A stretch of 64,000 nucleotides of DNA from Sphingomonas taxi. Its GTDB lineage: Bacteria; Pseudomonadota; Alphaproteobacteria; Sphingomonadales; Sphingomonadaceae. The translations under genes were made by a program, and so were the position numbers. Shown here piece by piece: positions 1-8,416 of the stretch. Under the pieces are notes generated by a model. That model worked only from the letters and a program-made list of their open reading frames with translations, made no database searches and was not told the origin of the DNA. The number at the start of each line of letters is the position of its first letter. Position 1 is the stretch's first letter. The DNA is taken from the NCBI GenBank assembly GCA_003240625.1, contig QFMX01000001.1, positions 124,001 through 188,000 on the forward strand. The letters run 5' to 3'.

Positions 1-719
1 GTGCCGGACGAGGGGCCGCGCAGCACCCGCGCATGCACCATGCCGGGCAGCGTCATGTCGTGCACATAGCTCGGCAAGCCGGTCAGCTTGGCGGGCAGGT
101 CGACGCGCGGCACCGACCGGCCGATCAGCCGCCGCGCCGCCAGACGCTTGCGCGGCACGTCGGCGCGTGCACGCACCGCCAGCGACGTCGACGCAGCGAG
201 CTCGGCATAGGTCGCGCGCCGTCCCTGCCCGTCGAGCACGACGCCGTCGCGGGTAGACAACGTGGTCGCGGCCACGCCCCACTGCGTCGCCGCGGTTTCG
301 GCGAGCAACAGCCGGACGTTGGCGGCGGCGTTGGCAATCGCGGTGCCGCTCTGTTCTAGCGTCTGGCTGCCCGCGGTTACGCCCTCGTTCGGCGTGAGGG
401 CGGTATCCGCGGTAATCAGATCGACCCGCTCGATCGCCACGTCGAGCTCGTCGGCGGCCAATTGCGCCATCGCGGTCTTCACGCCGGTCCCGAGTTCGAC
501 CTTGCCCGTGAACACCGTCACGCGACCATCCGGTGCGATGCGGATCCAGGCGTCGAGATCGGGAAACTTGGCCAGTGTTCCCGGCAGATCGGGCGCAACG
601 GTCAGGGGGCCGCCACTGCCCTCGCCACCGCCGGTCTGTGCCAGCGCGGTAGCCGGCGCGAGCGAGAATGCAACCAGCAGCCCGCCCAGCACATCGCGAC
701 GTGACGCCTGCCCGCTCAT
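1..719 (-). CDS. Molybdopterin-binding subunit of a xanthine/aldehyde dehydrogenase-family enzyme (partial, N-terminal part)
   Basis: Large catalytic subunit of a molybdenum hydroxylase, probably of the isoquinoline 1-oxidoreductase beta type that oxidises an aldehyde or N-heterocycle. The reading frame starts at 719 on the minus strand and runs off the left edge, so about 240 residues are visible and the catalytic part is missing. It opens MSGQASRRDVLGG, a twin-arginine leader with a cleavage region near ALAQTGGG. Next comes a typical N-terminal molybdenum-hydroxylase segment, with WIRIAPDGRVTVFTGKVELG and the stretch EGVTAGSQTLEQSGTA. The ATG overlaps the stop of the iron-sulfur subunit (ATGA), so translation is probably coupled. 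Family assignment is firm; the substrate is unknown. Confidence 0.85.
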   Translation of the reverse strand, partial: MSGQASRRDVLGGLLVAFSLAPATALAQTGGGEGSGGPLTVAPDLPGTLAKFPDLDAWIRIAPDGRVTVFTGKVELGTGVKTAMAQLAADELDVAIERVDLITADTALTPNEGVTAGSQTLEQSGTAIANAAANVRLLLAETAATQWGVAATTLSTRDGVVLDGQGRRATYAELAASTSLAVRARADVPRKRLAARRLIGRSVPRVDLPAKLTGLPSYVHDMTLPGMVHARVLRGPSSG

Positions 720-1207
720 GTCACCGGTTCCGCGGCATCGACCACCCCGCCGCCGCGCATCACCGCCGCGCGCCGCACCGCGCGCAAAATCCGCATGTGG
801 GTTCCGCACCGACAGAGCGACGGTGCCATCGCCGTCCGCATCTCGTCTTCGGTCGGCGTGGTCGTCGTGCGCAGCAGCGCTTCCGCGCGCGCGATCATCC
901 CGGGGATGCAATAGCCGCATTGCGCCGCCTGCTCGTGGAGGAAGGCGCGCTGGACGTCGCCCGGTTTGGCGCCTGTGCCTAGCCCCTCGACCGTGGTGAC
1001 TTTGCGCGTCCCGATCGCACCGACGGGCATCAAACAGGAGAATACCGGTCGATCGTCGACCAGCACGGTGCACGCCCCGCACTGCCCCAGCCCGCACCCG
1101 AACTTGGCGGCATGGAGATGGAGGTCGTCGCGCAGGACATAGAGCAGCGGAGTGGCGGGATCGACATCGACCCGCGCCGCCGCCCCGTTGACGGTCAAGT
1201 CGATCAT
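716..1207 (-). CDS. (2Fe-2S)-binding small subunit of the molybdenum hydroxylase
   Basis: A 163-residue protein of the usual length for the small subunit of xanthine dehydrogenase-family enzymes. It passes electrons from the molybdenum site to the cytochrome. All eight cluster cysteines are visible: the plant-ferredoxin-like set C38, C43, C46 and C58 (FGCGLGQCGAC and FSC), and the second cluster C97, C100, C132 and C134 (CGYC and CRC). The start at 1207 was chosen because MIDLTVNG is the normal family start and its ATG overlaps the cytochrome stop. A longer frame extends upstream only as cytochrome out-of-frame sequence. The gene sits between cytochrome c and the Mo subunit, overlapping both by 4 bases. 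Confidence 0.92.
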   Translation of the reverse strand: MIDLTVNGAAARVDVDPATPLLYVLRDDLHLHAAKFGCGLGQCGACTVLVDDRPVFSCLMPVGAIGTRKVTTVEGLGTGAKPGDVQRAFLHEQAAQCGYCIPGMIARAEALLRTTTTPTEDEMRTAMAPSLCRCGTHMRILRAVRRAAVMRGGGVVDAAEPVT

Positions 1208-2493
1208 TCGCCCTCCTCGCGCGCCTTGGCGACGTCTTTCTCCAGGTCTTTCCAGGCTGGACCGGCGCCATGCCGTGCCTGCAGATACGCCACGATCTCC
1301 GCCACCTGACGGTCGTCGAGCGCATCGGCATAGGCCGGCATATAAGGCCCGCGCGCTGAAACCGGCGGACGCAGCCCCTGCAGGATGATCTGGATCGTAT
1401 CGCGGGGGTTGTCCTCGTGCAGCGGCGTGCCGAGCGGCAACACCGGGCGCCCCGCGACCGTCATTGCCGCACCCGGCTCGTGGCACACCGCGCAGGCACC
1501 CTCGTACAGGCGCGCGCCGACCGGATGCCGCTGCGATGCCAATGCCCGTCGATCAGGCAGCGGCGGCTCGACGCGCGCGGCTGGCGCCCCGCGCATCTGC
1601 CACGCGTAATAGGTCGCCAGCGCGCGGACATCCGCCGGCGCAGCACGCGCCAGATTATACGTGACGGGCCCCATCGGCCCGGCGGCCGCGGCATGCGCGG
1701 TACTGAGGCCGGTGCGGAAATACGCATCGAGCCGGTCCGCCGTCCATGCCCGAACTGCCGGAGAGCGTGCGTTGATCGGGGGAGCATACCAGCCGCCCGA
1801 CCACCCGCCATCATAGGCCTCGGCGCCACGCTTTTCCTGCTGCAAGAGGCCGCGCGGGCTGTGGCACGCAGTGCAATGCGCCAGCGTCTCGCCAATATAG
1901 CGGCCCCGGTTCCACGCGGCCGACTGGCGAGGATCGGACGCGATCGGTTGCGGTCGGAAGAACAGGAGCTTCCAACCGGCCAGCAAGGGTCGAAACCCGA
2001 GCGGCGGGATCATCGTGTTGGCCGGCGGTACCGCACGCACGGCCGGCCGGGTCATCAGGAATGCGTACAGCGCGCCCAGGTCGCCGTCCGTCACGTTTGC
2101 ATAATGCGTATACGGAAAGGCCGGATACAAATGGCTGCCGTCGCGTGCCACGCCCTCGCGCATCGCGCGGTTGAACGCAGCCGGTGACCATTCCCCGATT
2201 CCCGTCGCCGGGTCGGGCGTGATGTTGCTGCCGTAGACTGTCCCGAACGGCGTCTTGATCGGATAGCCGCCCGCATAGGGACGCCCGCCCGCGGCCTGGT
2301 GGCAACTGACGCAATTGCCCAGCCGTGCGAGATTGGCGCCGCGCGCGACCAGCGCCGCATCGAACAACCGCGGATCAGGCCGCTTCACTGCCGCAATGGC
2401 CGGTCGGTAGGCGATGATCGCAAAGACCACTATGCCCACGCACAACGCAATCGCGGCCCATATGACGGTGCGCGTGATCCCTGACCGGCTCAT
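1204..2493 (-). CDS. Membrane-anchored triheme cytochrome c, electron acceptor of the molybdenum hydroxylase
   Basis: A 429-residue protein with an uncleaved-looking N-terminal membrane helix (residues 8-30) and three heme c motifs: CVSCH (61-65), CTACH (207-211) and CAVCH (334-338). This is the layout of cytochrome subunits of periplasmic alcohol, gluconate and aldehyde dehydrogenases, which pass electrons to ubiquinone or the oxidase. It is the first gene of the operon cytochrome - 2Fe-2S - Mo subunit, joined by ATGA overlaps. With the Tat leader on the Mo subunit, this suggests a periplasmic oxidase tied to the respiratory chain. The family is certain; the substrate is not known. Confidence 0.9.
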   Translation of the reverse strand: MSRSGITRTVIWAAIALCVGIVVFAIIAYRPAIAAVKRPDPRLFDAALVARGANLARLGNCVSCHQAAGGRPYAGGYPIKTPFGTVYGSNITPDPATGIGEWSPAAFNRAMREGVARDGSHLYPAFPYTHYANVTDGDLGALYAFLMTRPAVRAVPPANTMIPPLGFRPLLAGWKLLFFRPQPIASDPRQSAAWNRGRYIGETLAHCTACHSPRGLLQQEKRGAEAYDGGWSGGWYAPPINARSPAVRAWTADRLDAYFRTGLSTAHAAAAGPMGPVTYNLARAAPADVRALATYYAWQMRGAPAARVEPPLPDRRALASQRHPVGARLYEGACAVCHEPGAAMTVAGRPVLPLGTPLHEDNPRDTIQIILQGLRPPVSARGPYMPAYADALDDRQVAEIVAYLQARHGAGPAWKDLEKDVAKAREEGE

Positions 2494-2512
2494 TCCCCGC
2501 TATGTCCCTCGA

Positions 2513-2824
2513 TCAGCGCTCGCCTTCGCCGCCTTCGCCTCGCTCGTTCTCGCCACCCTCATATTCGCCTTCGCCACGCTGGCCTGAATGCTGCTGCGCG
2601 GCACGGGCACGACGGGGGCTGCGGACGACATGCCGAGACTTGGCCGAGCGGACGACCTGACGCCCCTCACCTTCGCCTTCACCCTCGCCGCGCTCGTTCT
2701 CGCCGCCTTCGCCGACCTGATCGACCGACGACGCCAGCGGCTTGGCTGCCGCTTCGGTCAGGATCGGCTGGCCAGATTGCGCGACCACGAAGGCACCGAC
2801 GCCCATCCACAATTTCGTACGCAT
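2513..2824 (-). CDS. Small secreted Gly/Glu-rich repeat protein
   Basis: A 103-residue protein starting MRTKLWMGVGAFVVAQSG, which looks like a short Sec signal or an N-terminal anchor. After about residue 38 it becomes strongly biased: a first block of GEGGENERGEG followed by GEGEGEG, then an Arg/Ser-rich stretch (about residues 55-80), then a second block GEGEYEGGENERGEGGEGER at the C-terminus. The near-identical Glu/Gly/Asn/Arg repeats are separated by the basic segment. I do not recognise the family. An acidic repetitive exported peptide next to an iron-linked dioxygenase could bind cations, but that is a guess. It lies 20 bases upstream of the cytochrome gene on the same strand and may belong to that transcript. 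Confidence 0.6.
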   Translation of the reverse strand: MRTKLWMGVGAFVVAQSGQPILTEAAAKPLASSVDQVGEGGENERGEGEGEGEGRQVVRSAKSRHVVRSPRRARAAQQHSGQRGEGEYEGGENERGEGGEGER

Positions 2825-2915
2825 GATATTTCCTTACTCGCCAAGCCGTTGGCCGCATGAGGGCTTACTGATAGTGCTCGCGACCCGACGCCATGCCGAT
2901 GCCACGAGTTTCCCC

Positions 2916-3578
2916 ATGCTGATCATGATTGCCAACGTTCTGGATGCCGACAATCTCCAGTGGCTGCGAGATAATCTCGGCAAGACCCGCTTCGTTGACG
3001 GGCGCCAGACCGCCGGTCGCGAGGCGCGGCCGGTCAAGCGCAACGAGCAGGTTGACCGCAGCGACCCGTTGCTCGCCGACATGCAGGACCTCGTAATCGA
3101 CCGGCTGCTGGCGAACCCGCTGTTCAGGATGGCGACGCGGCCACACGTGGTGCGCCCTCCGCTGTTCAGCCGCTACGAACCCGGCATGGCCTATGGCAGC
3201 CATGTCGACGACGCGATCATGGGCGGGATGCGGACCGACGTATCGGTCACGATCTTCCTGTCCGATCCCGACACCTACGAGGGCGGCGAACTGGTGATCG
3301 AGTCCGCGGCCGGCGAACAGGACGTGAAGCTGGCGGCAGGCGATGCCGTGGTCTACCCGACGACCGCGCTGCACCGCGTGGCGCCGGTCGTTTCCGGCGA
3401 ACGGCTGGCCGCCGTCACCTGGGTCCGCAGCCTGATCCGCGATGCCGATGCGCGCGAGCTGCTGTTCGATCTCGAAACCGCCCGGCACGCGCTGTTCGAG
3501 CAGCTGGGCAAGACCCCCGAACTGGATTTGCTGGCGAAGACGCAGTCCAATCTGCTCAGGCGCTGGGCCGAGGATTAA
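2916..3578 (+). CDS. piuC: Fe(II)/2-oxoglutarate-dependent dioxygenase, PiuC/YbiX (PKHD-type hydroxylase) family
   Basis: Predicted non-heme iron dioxygenase of 220 residues, typical for PiuC. The double-stranded beta-helix metal triad is visible as H96 and D98 (SHVDDAI) and H153 (LHRVAP), with R163 (GERLAAV) as the likely 2-oxoglutarate ligand. The N-terminal PiuC signature is also present (NLQWLRDNL, VKRNEQV, FSRYEPGMAYGSH). An upstream in-frame ATG at 2742 would overlap the divergent small gene, so I chose the start MLIMIANVL at 2916. PiuC genes often lie beside siderophore receptors, but none is adjacent here. The physiological substrate of the family is not settled. Confidence 0.85.
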   Translation: MLIMIANVLDADNLQWLRDNLGKTRFVDGRQTAGREARPVKRNEQVDRSDPLLADMQDLVIDRLLANPLFRMATRPHVVRPPLFSRYEPGMAYGSHVDDAIMGGMRTDVSVTIFLSDPDTYEGGELVIESAAGEQDVKLAAGDAVVYPTTALHRVAPVVSGERLAAVTWVRSLIRDADARELLFDLETARHALFEQLGKTPELDLLAKTQSNLLRRWAED

Positions 3579-3641
3579 GACGGAGCCAGGGTGCGATATT
3601 GATGCACAGTTCCGGATCGTCTCACGCCACTGGTCGCGGAC

Positions 3642-4853
3642 TCAACGGCCGATCTTGACGCGAAGCCCTACCACGATGGCATCCTCGAGCTGCGTGTCGC
3701 CTCCGGGGTTCACGACATATTGCAGATCCGGCTGGACGCTCAGCCACGGCGTCAGCACCGCGTTATAGACCGCCTCCACGACCAGTTCGTGCGCGTCACG
3801 CACGCCGCCGTCCCCGGACTGATCGCGTCGATAGCGATCGCTGAACCCGGCGGAGGCGAAGGACACGCCGATCTGGTCGTCAGGACGGTCTGGTACGATG
3901 CCGGTATGGACCAGCCCCCCACCGAGATAACGCCCGATGCGATTGAACCGAGTGTCGGCGACGCCGAAGCGCAGCCATCCTGCCAGGCCATGTGCATCGT
4001 CGGCGCGCGAGCCGACCAGCCGGTGCTCGGCGAACACGTATGCGCCTTTGTTCCCGCGTCGAGGCGCGGCGGGATCGGACGACCGGACATCGTCGAACCG
4101 GGCGGTGTATCCCCAGACCCCGATCGCCGCCTTCGTCCCGCGATTGAGATAATCGATTTCGCCGACGACAAGCGCACCGTCCCGCGAAGACAGCGCGATC
4201 GCGGTACGCCGGGGATGCGCGGGATCGCCGGGGACGCCGTCGAGCACCGCGACACGCCCCAGCCAATGCTCGGCGAGCTTCATTTCGCCGCGCACCGCGA
4301 GCGACGTCACCGGGAAGATCGACGGACCGCGTCGCCCCGACTGTGAAAAATCAGGACCGATTCCATGCGACGAGATCAGGAACAGCCCGCCACTCTGCGT
4401 CGTGTCGAATTCGGAGTTCAGGTTGTACAGGCCGAGCTTGATCGAGGCGTTGCGGCCGACGTCCTGCTCGACCCACGCCTCGAACAGCCGCGCCGCCCGC
4501 ACATTGGTCTCGATGTTCGAGATTCCCTGCGCGTCGCCGACCAGATCGCCCGACAGCGACGCACCATTGTCGTAGATGCCGTACAGGAACAGCCGCGCGC
4601 CGTGCCATCCGACCAGCCGATCCGCGTCGATCGCCACCTGGAGATCGAGATTGTCGAGATACCGCGTGCCGCGCGCGATCCCGCCCGAGACGTTGCTGCG
4701 GATATCGGCGACATACACCGCCGACAACGTGACCGGCGTATCGGAGCGTTCGTTGGCCGAACGCGGATAGCCGGTCGGCCGCTCGTCCTGCGCATAGGCC
4801 GGCGCTGCGAGCCCGACTATCAGCAGGAGTCGCGCGGCAATCCGCCGGATCAC
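3642..4853 (-). CDS. OprB-family carbohydrate-type outer membrane porin
   Basis: A 403-residue outer membrane beta-barrel with a Sec signal (LLLIVGLAAPAYAQ) and features of carbohydrate-selective porins: YLDNLDLQVAIDADRL, GARLFLYGIYDNGASLSG, LYNLNSEFDTTQSGGLF, and a C-terminal strand ending VVGLRVKIGR. It starts with GTG at 4853, overlapping the stop of the ABC ATPase by four bases (GTGA). It is therefore almost certainly co-transcribed with the ABC importer and may serve as its outer membrane entry route. The true solute is not shown by the sequence; OprB homologues also carry non-sugar solutes. Confidence 0.82.
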   Translation of the reverse strand: MIRRIAARLLLIVGLAAPAYAQDERPTGYPRSANERSDTPVTLSAVYVADIRSNVSGGIARGTRYLDNLDLQVAIDADRLVGWHGARLFLYGIYDNGASLSGDLVGDAQGISNIETNVRAARLFEAWVEQDVGRNASIKLGLYNLNSEFDTTQSGGLFLISSHGIGPDFSQSGRRGPSIFPVTSLAVRGEMKLAEHWLGRVAVLDGVPGDPAHPRRTAIALSSRDGALVVGEIDYLNRGTKAAIGVWGYTARFDDVRSSDPAAPRRGNKGAYVFAEHRLVGSRADDAHGLAGWLRFGVADTRFNRIGRYLGGGLVHTGIVPDRPDDQIGVSFASAGFSDRYRRDQSGDGGVRDAHELVVEAVYNAVLTPWLSVQPDLQYVVNPGGDTQLEDAIVVGLRVKIGR

Positions 4854-6166
4854 ACGACATCGTCCAGGCTGAACCGGTCCGCATCCTCGTCATACGCGAA
4901 CACCTCGGCATACCGACCCCAATGCGTCACCGTCCGCAACGTCTCGTCCGCGTAGTCCTCCGACATATGATCCTCCAGCTCGTCGCGGAACCGGCGCGCG
5001 GGGGCGACATGCCCGCTACGCTCGTCGAGGATGCGGCGGATGTGCTGCGCGAGCGGGACATGCGCGAGCAACGCCTGCGCGAACAGCGCCTTGCGCGTGT
5101 CGACATCGGCCTGCGCATAGCGCCGTGCGGCCGGCGTCAGGAGAATATCCGCCCCCTGCAACTCGGCGAACCGCAGCAACTGGAGCGTCTCCGCCATCGG
5201 GAACAGATCGTCGACCTCCAGCTGGAGCTGATCGGCGAGGTCGGCCATCGCCGCGCGGCCGTCGAACGGGCTGGCGTCGACTTCCTCGATCAGCCCGGCG
5301 AGCGCGTTGGTCGAGACGCGGGGCAGCACCATCTGGATGCCGGTGCCGGGGAACAGCCCGTCGCGGACCGGCTCGGCCGGCGCACGCGCGGTCATCTGCG
5401 CATAGATATCGTCGACCAGCTTGCGGAAGGCGGGATCGAGCCGGTCGCGCGGTTGCGGGAGGTCGACCTTGATCTCGGCGGCGACGCGACCGGGGTTGGA
5501 CGAGAAGACGAGGATGCGGTCGCACATCAGCACCGCCTCCTCGATATTGTGCGTGACGATCAGGATCGACTTGATCGGCATCCGCCCTTCCGCCCAGAGG
5601 TCGAGCAAGTCGGTGCGCAAGGTCTCGGCGGTCAGCACGTCGAGCGCGGAGAAGGGTTCGTCCATCAACAGCAGCGACGGATTGACGACGATCGCGCGCG
5701 CCAGCCCGACGCGCTGCCGCATCCCGCCCGACAGTTCCTTGGGATAGGCGTTCTCGAACCCGTCGAGACCGATCAGGTCGATCGCCGCCAGTGCGCGGGT
5801 GCGGCGCTCGTCCGCCGGAACGCGCTGCGCCTCCAGGCCAAGCTCGACATTCTGGAGCACGGTGAGCCAAGGGAACAGCGCGAAGGTCTGGAAGACCATG
5901 CTGATCGTATGTGCGGGACCGTCGGGAACGTCGGCGAACCGTACACTCCCCTCGTCGGGCCGGATCAGCCCGGCGATCGAACGCAGCAGGGTCGACTTGC
6001 CCGAGCCCGAGCGACCGAGCAGCCCGACGACCTCGTCCTCATGCAGCGTCAGGCTGACATCGTCGAGCACCGCCGCGCCGCCGTCGCCGCGACCGTAGCG
6101 ATGACTGACATGCTCGACCTGAACGAGCGGGCGGCTGGCCGTAGCGCGAAGGGATGCTGTTGCCAT
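4850..6166 (-). CDS. ABC transporter ATP-binding protein (nitrate/sulfonate/taurine-type) with C-terminal AAA-associated domain
   Basis: A 438-residue ATPase. Residues about 15-245 form the ABC domain with Walker A GRSGSGKST, signature LSGGMRQRVGLARA and Walker B SLLLMDEPFSALD; the H-loop follows in THNIEEAV. Residues about 280-438 form an extra helical domain (VLPRVSTNALAGLIEEVDA onward) of the kind called AAA-associated C-terminal domain. I chose ATG at 6166 because AAAGGAC lies about seven bases upstream; an in-frame ATG at 6184 overlaps the permease stop. No substrate-binding protein gene is present in the operon, so the cargo cannot be named; anions such as sulfonates are only the family default. 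Confidence 0.87.
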   Translation of the reverse strand: MATASLRATASRPLVQVEHVSHRYGRGDGGAAVLDDVSLTLHEDEVVGLLGRSGSGKSTLLRSIAGLIRPDEGSVRFADVPDGPAHTISMVFQTFALFPWLTVLQNVELGLEAQRVPADERRTRALAAIDLIGLDGFENAYPKELSGGMRQRVGLARAIVVNPSLLLMDEPFSALDVLTAETLRTDLLDLWAEGRMPIKSILIVTHNIEEAVLMCDRILVFSSNPGRVAAEIKVDLPQPRDRLDPAFRKLVDDIYAQMTARAPAEPVRDGLFPGTGIQMVLPRVSTNALAGLIEEVDASPFDGRAAMADLADQLQLEVDDLFPMAETLQLLRFAELQGADILLTPAARRYAQADVDTRKALFAQALLAHVPLAQHIRRILDERSGHVAPARRFRDELEDHMSEDYADETLRTVTHWGRYAEVFAYDEDADRFSLDDVV

Positions 6167-6183
6167 GTCTTGTCCTTTCGACA

Positions 6184-7932
6184 TCAGGCGAGCCGGAGAC
6201 GGCGTTCGGCAAAGGCGTACATCGGACGCCAGACGAGCCGGTTGAAGGCGATCACGAACATCGACATCACCGCGATGCCGAGCGCGACGCGGGGATAATC
6301 GCCCGCCTCGGTCGCCTTGGCGATGAACGTGCCGAGCCCGTGCGCCTCGACCTTCTGCGTCCCCCACGAGACCGCTTCGGCGACGATGCTGGCGTTCCAC
6401 GATCCGCCCGATGCGGTCAGCGCGCCGGTGACGTAATAGGGAAACACGCCGGGCAGCGCGACCTGTCGCCACCATTGCCAGCCGCGCACCCCGAACATGC
6501 CCGCCGCCTCGCGCAGATCGGTCGGAATCGCGCTGGCACCGGCGATGACGTTGAAAAGGATGTACCACTGCGTGCCCAGGATCATCAGCGGCGACAGCCA
6601 GATGTCGGGGGACAGCCGCCAGTGGACGATTCCGATCACCGCGAACGGGAACAGGACGTTGGCAGGGAACGCCGCAAGGAACTGCGCGACGGGTTGCAGG
6701 CGCTCCGCCCATTTGGGGTTGAGGCCGATCCAGACGCCGATCGGCACCCAGACCAGGCTGGCGAGCGCGATCAGCACGACGACCCGCAGCATCGTGATGC
6801 AGGCGAGCCCGAACACCGCGACCGCATCGCTCAACCGCAGCGTCGCAAAAACATAGCGTCCAGCGAGCCAGAGCGCGGCGATCACCGATACCAGGACCAC
6901 AACCTGCCACAGCCGTTCCAGCACCATGCTCGGTTCGCGAATGCGCGCCTGCCCCACGCGCGCCCTGCCCCGGTCGAGCGTCAGCAGCAGCCGGCCGAGC
7001 GCGGTGACCGGCGCGAACAGCACCGGCAACAGGCGCGTGCGGCGGAACAGGTCATAGGCCCAGGACTGTGGCCGCTCGGTGCTGGCGGTCTGTTCGAACC
7101 GGAAGCGGTCCGCCCAGGCGACCACCGGCCGGAAGACCAGCTGGTCGTACAGCAGGATAACGATCCCCATCGCGACCACGGCCAGACCGATCGCGGCGAA
7201 ATCCTTGCGCGCGATCGCCAGCGCAAGCCATGAGCCGACCCCAGGTAGGGTCACCGTCGTGTTCCCGACCGTAATCGCTTCGGAGGCGACGACGAAAAAC
7301 CAGCCGCCCGACATCGACATCATCGCGTTCCAGACCAGCGACGGGGTCGCGAACGGCAGGTCGAGCCGGAGGAAGCGGCGCACCGGCGACAAGGCAAAAC
7401 CGCGGGTCACCTCGTCCAGGTCGGACGGCACCGAGCGCAGCGACTGGTAGAAGCTGAACGCCATGTTCCACGCCTGGCTGGTGAAGATCGCGAACACCGC
7501 AGCCAGCTCGACGCCGAGGATCTGGCCGGGGAACAGCCCCATGAAGGCCGTCACGGTGAAGGTCAGGAAGCCGAGGATCGGCACCGATTGCAGAATGTCG
7601 AGCATCGGCACGATGATCTGCCCCGCGCGGCGGCTGCGCGCGGCCAGCGTCGCGACGACCAGCGTGAAGACCAGGCTCGCCGCGAGTGCCGCGAACATCC
7701 GGATCACCGTGCGCAGCGCATAATAGGGCAGATACCGCGGATCGAGCGTGACCGGTTCGACCCGCAGGCGCGACAGCGGCTCGGCCACGCCTTCGGCGCC
7801 GCGGACCAGCAGCGCGGCGATACCGATCAGCAGCACCAAGGCGATGAGGTCGGCGCGATTGGGCTGCGTCAGGCGGAGGATGCGCGAGAACGAGCGTACT
7901 CGGCCGGCAGTCGCTACCGTATCAGTCGCCAT
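6184..7932 (-). CDS. Fused double-domain ABC transporter permease (nitrate/sulfonate/bicarbonate type)
   Basis: A 582-residue inner membrane protein in which two BPD-type permease domains are joined head to tail: roughly residues 60-275 and 360-575. Each half carries an EAA-type cytoplasmic loop (the first around DLDEVTRGFALSPVRRFLRL, the second around REAAGMFGVRGWQWWRQ). The first half has QIIVPMLDILQSVPILGF and the second AQFLAAFPANVLFPFAVIG. A single gene thus supplies both transmembrane halves that normally come from a homodimer. It heads the operon permease - ATPase - OprB porin. The solute is unknown, and the missing binding protein must be encoded elsewhere or be dispensable. Confidence 0.87.
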   Translation of the reverse strand: MATDTVATAGRVRSFSRILRLTQPNRADLIALVLLIGIAALLVRGAEGVAEPLSRLRVEPVTLDPRYLPYYALRTVIRMFAALAASLVFTLVVATLAARSRRAGQIIVPMLDILQSVPILGFLTFTVTAFMGLFPGQILGVELAAVFAIFTSQAWNMAFSFYQSLRSVPSDLDEVTRGFALSPVRRFLRLDLPFATPSLVWNAMMSMSGGWFFVVASEAITVGNTTVTLPGVGSWLALAIARKDFAAIGLAVVAMGIVILLYDQLVFRPVVAWADRFRFEQTASTERPQSWAYDLFRRTRLLPVLFAPVTALGRLLLTLDRGRARVGQARIREPSMVLERLWQVVVLVSVIAALWLAGRYVFATLRLSDAVAVFGLACITMLRVVVLIALASLVWVPIGVWIGLNPKWAERLQPVAQFLAAFPANVLFPFAVIGIVHWRLSPDIWLSPLMILGTQWYILFNVIAGASAIPTDLREAAGMFGVRGWQWWRQVALPGVFPYYVTGALTASGGSWNASIVAEAVSWGTQKVEAHGLGTFIAKATEAGDYPRVALGIAVMSMFVIAFNRLVWRPMYAFAERRLRLA

Positions 7933-8371
7933 GCCATTCCTCCCCGCCGACGGGACGCGCTAGCGTCGCCGCGTGACAAGCGCGCGTCATGCCGAGCGCT
8001 CGGCCACGGCACGGGATCCGCGCGCCGCCCATCCTCGCAGGATGCGGCCACGGTGAAGCGGCGCGGCTGCCAGCGCGGCGTGGATAGCGCGATCATGCTG
8101 GATCGTGCGGAAAACGATATTGGTCATCATGCGTCTCTTCCGGGCTCGTGGGCCAAGTCCGGGACAGACGCTCAGCCGGATCGCACTCGCGATTCGTGAA
8201 CGGCGTGCCCGAACCCGGGACGTCCAGCCGTGATCGTCAGCAGGGCAGAGCCGCTACTGTCGCCATCGCCGGACAAGGGGGTAGATCGGGGTTTCATGTG
8301 CGTCCTGTTCGTTACCGGTGCCGCGATTGCGCCACCTGCCCGGCGCCCTTGGCGTCGCGACGAGCGCCCGC
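7933..8371. other. Intergenic region between the ABC permease and the RcnR/CsoR-family gene
   Basis: About 440 bases without a confident gene. It contains the possible 47-codon reading frame at 7987-8130 (listed separately) and must hold the promoter of the minus-strand ABC/porin operon. Other frames here have arginine-rich translations without domain features. I see no tRNA, hairpin terminator or recognisable riboswitch. Confidence 0.5.
7987..8130 (-). CDS. Possible small basic protein or leader peptide upstream of the ABC operon
   Basis: A 47-codon frame reading MMTNIVFRTIQHDRAIHAAL, continuing to VAERSA. Its stop is 54 bases before the permease start, on the same strand. A purine-rich GGAAGAG stands seven to eight bases ahead of the first ATG. 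The translation is rich in Arg, Ala and His. I do not recognise it; it could be a leader peptide of the ABC operon or chance coding potential in GC-rich DNA. Confidence 0.25.
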   Translation of the reverse strand: MMTNIVFRTIQHDRAIHAALAAAPLHRGRILRGWAARGSRAVAERSA

Positions 8372-8390
8372 TATACCCTAGGGGGGTATA
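8372..8390. promoter_or_regulatory. CsoR/RcnR/FrmR-type operator palindrome
   Basis: The sequence TATACCCTAGGGGGGTATA has perfect arms TATACCC / GGGTATA around a G-rich core. This is the form of operators bound by CsoR/RcnR/FrmR (DUF156) tetramers. It ends 26 bases before the ATG of such a regulator, which suggests autoregulation. The divergent ABC operon starts about 440 bases away. Confidence 0.7.
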
Positions 8391-8416
8391 GATCAAGAGG
8401 GTGATGCACGTCGGCC

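Noticed and set aside
4850..6910. A 686-residue version of the ABC ATPase
   Set aside because: The first ~245 residues are an out-of-frame reading of the permease; Walker A lies only in the later part and a ribosome site precedes ATG 6166.
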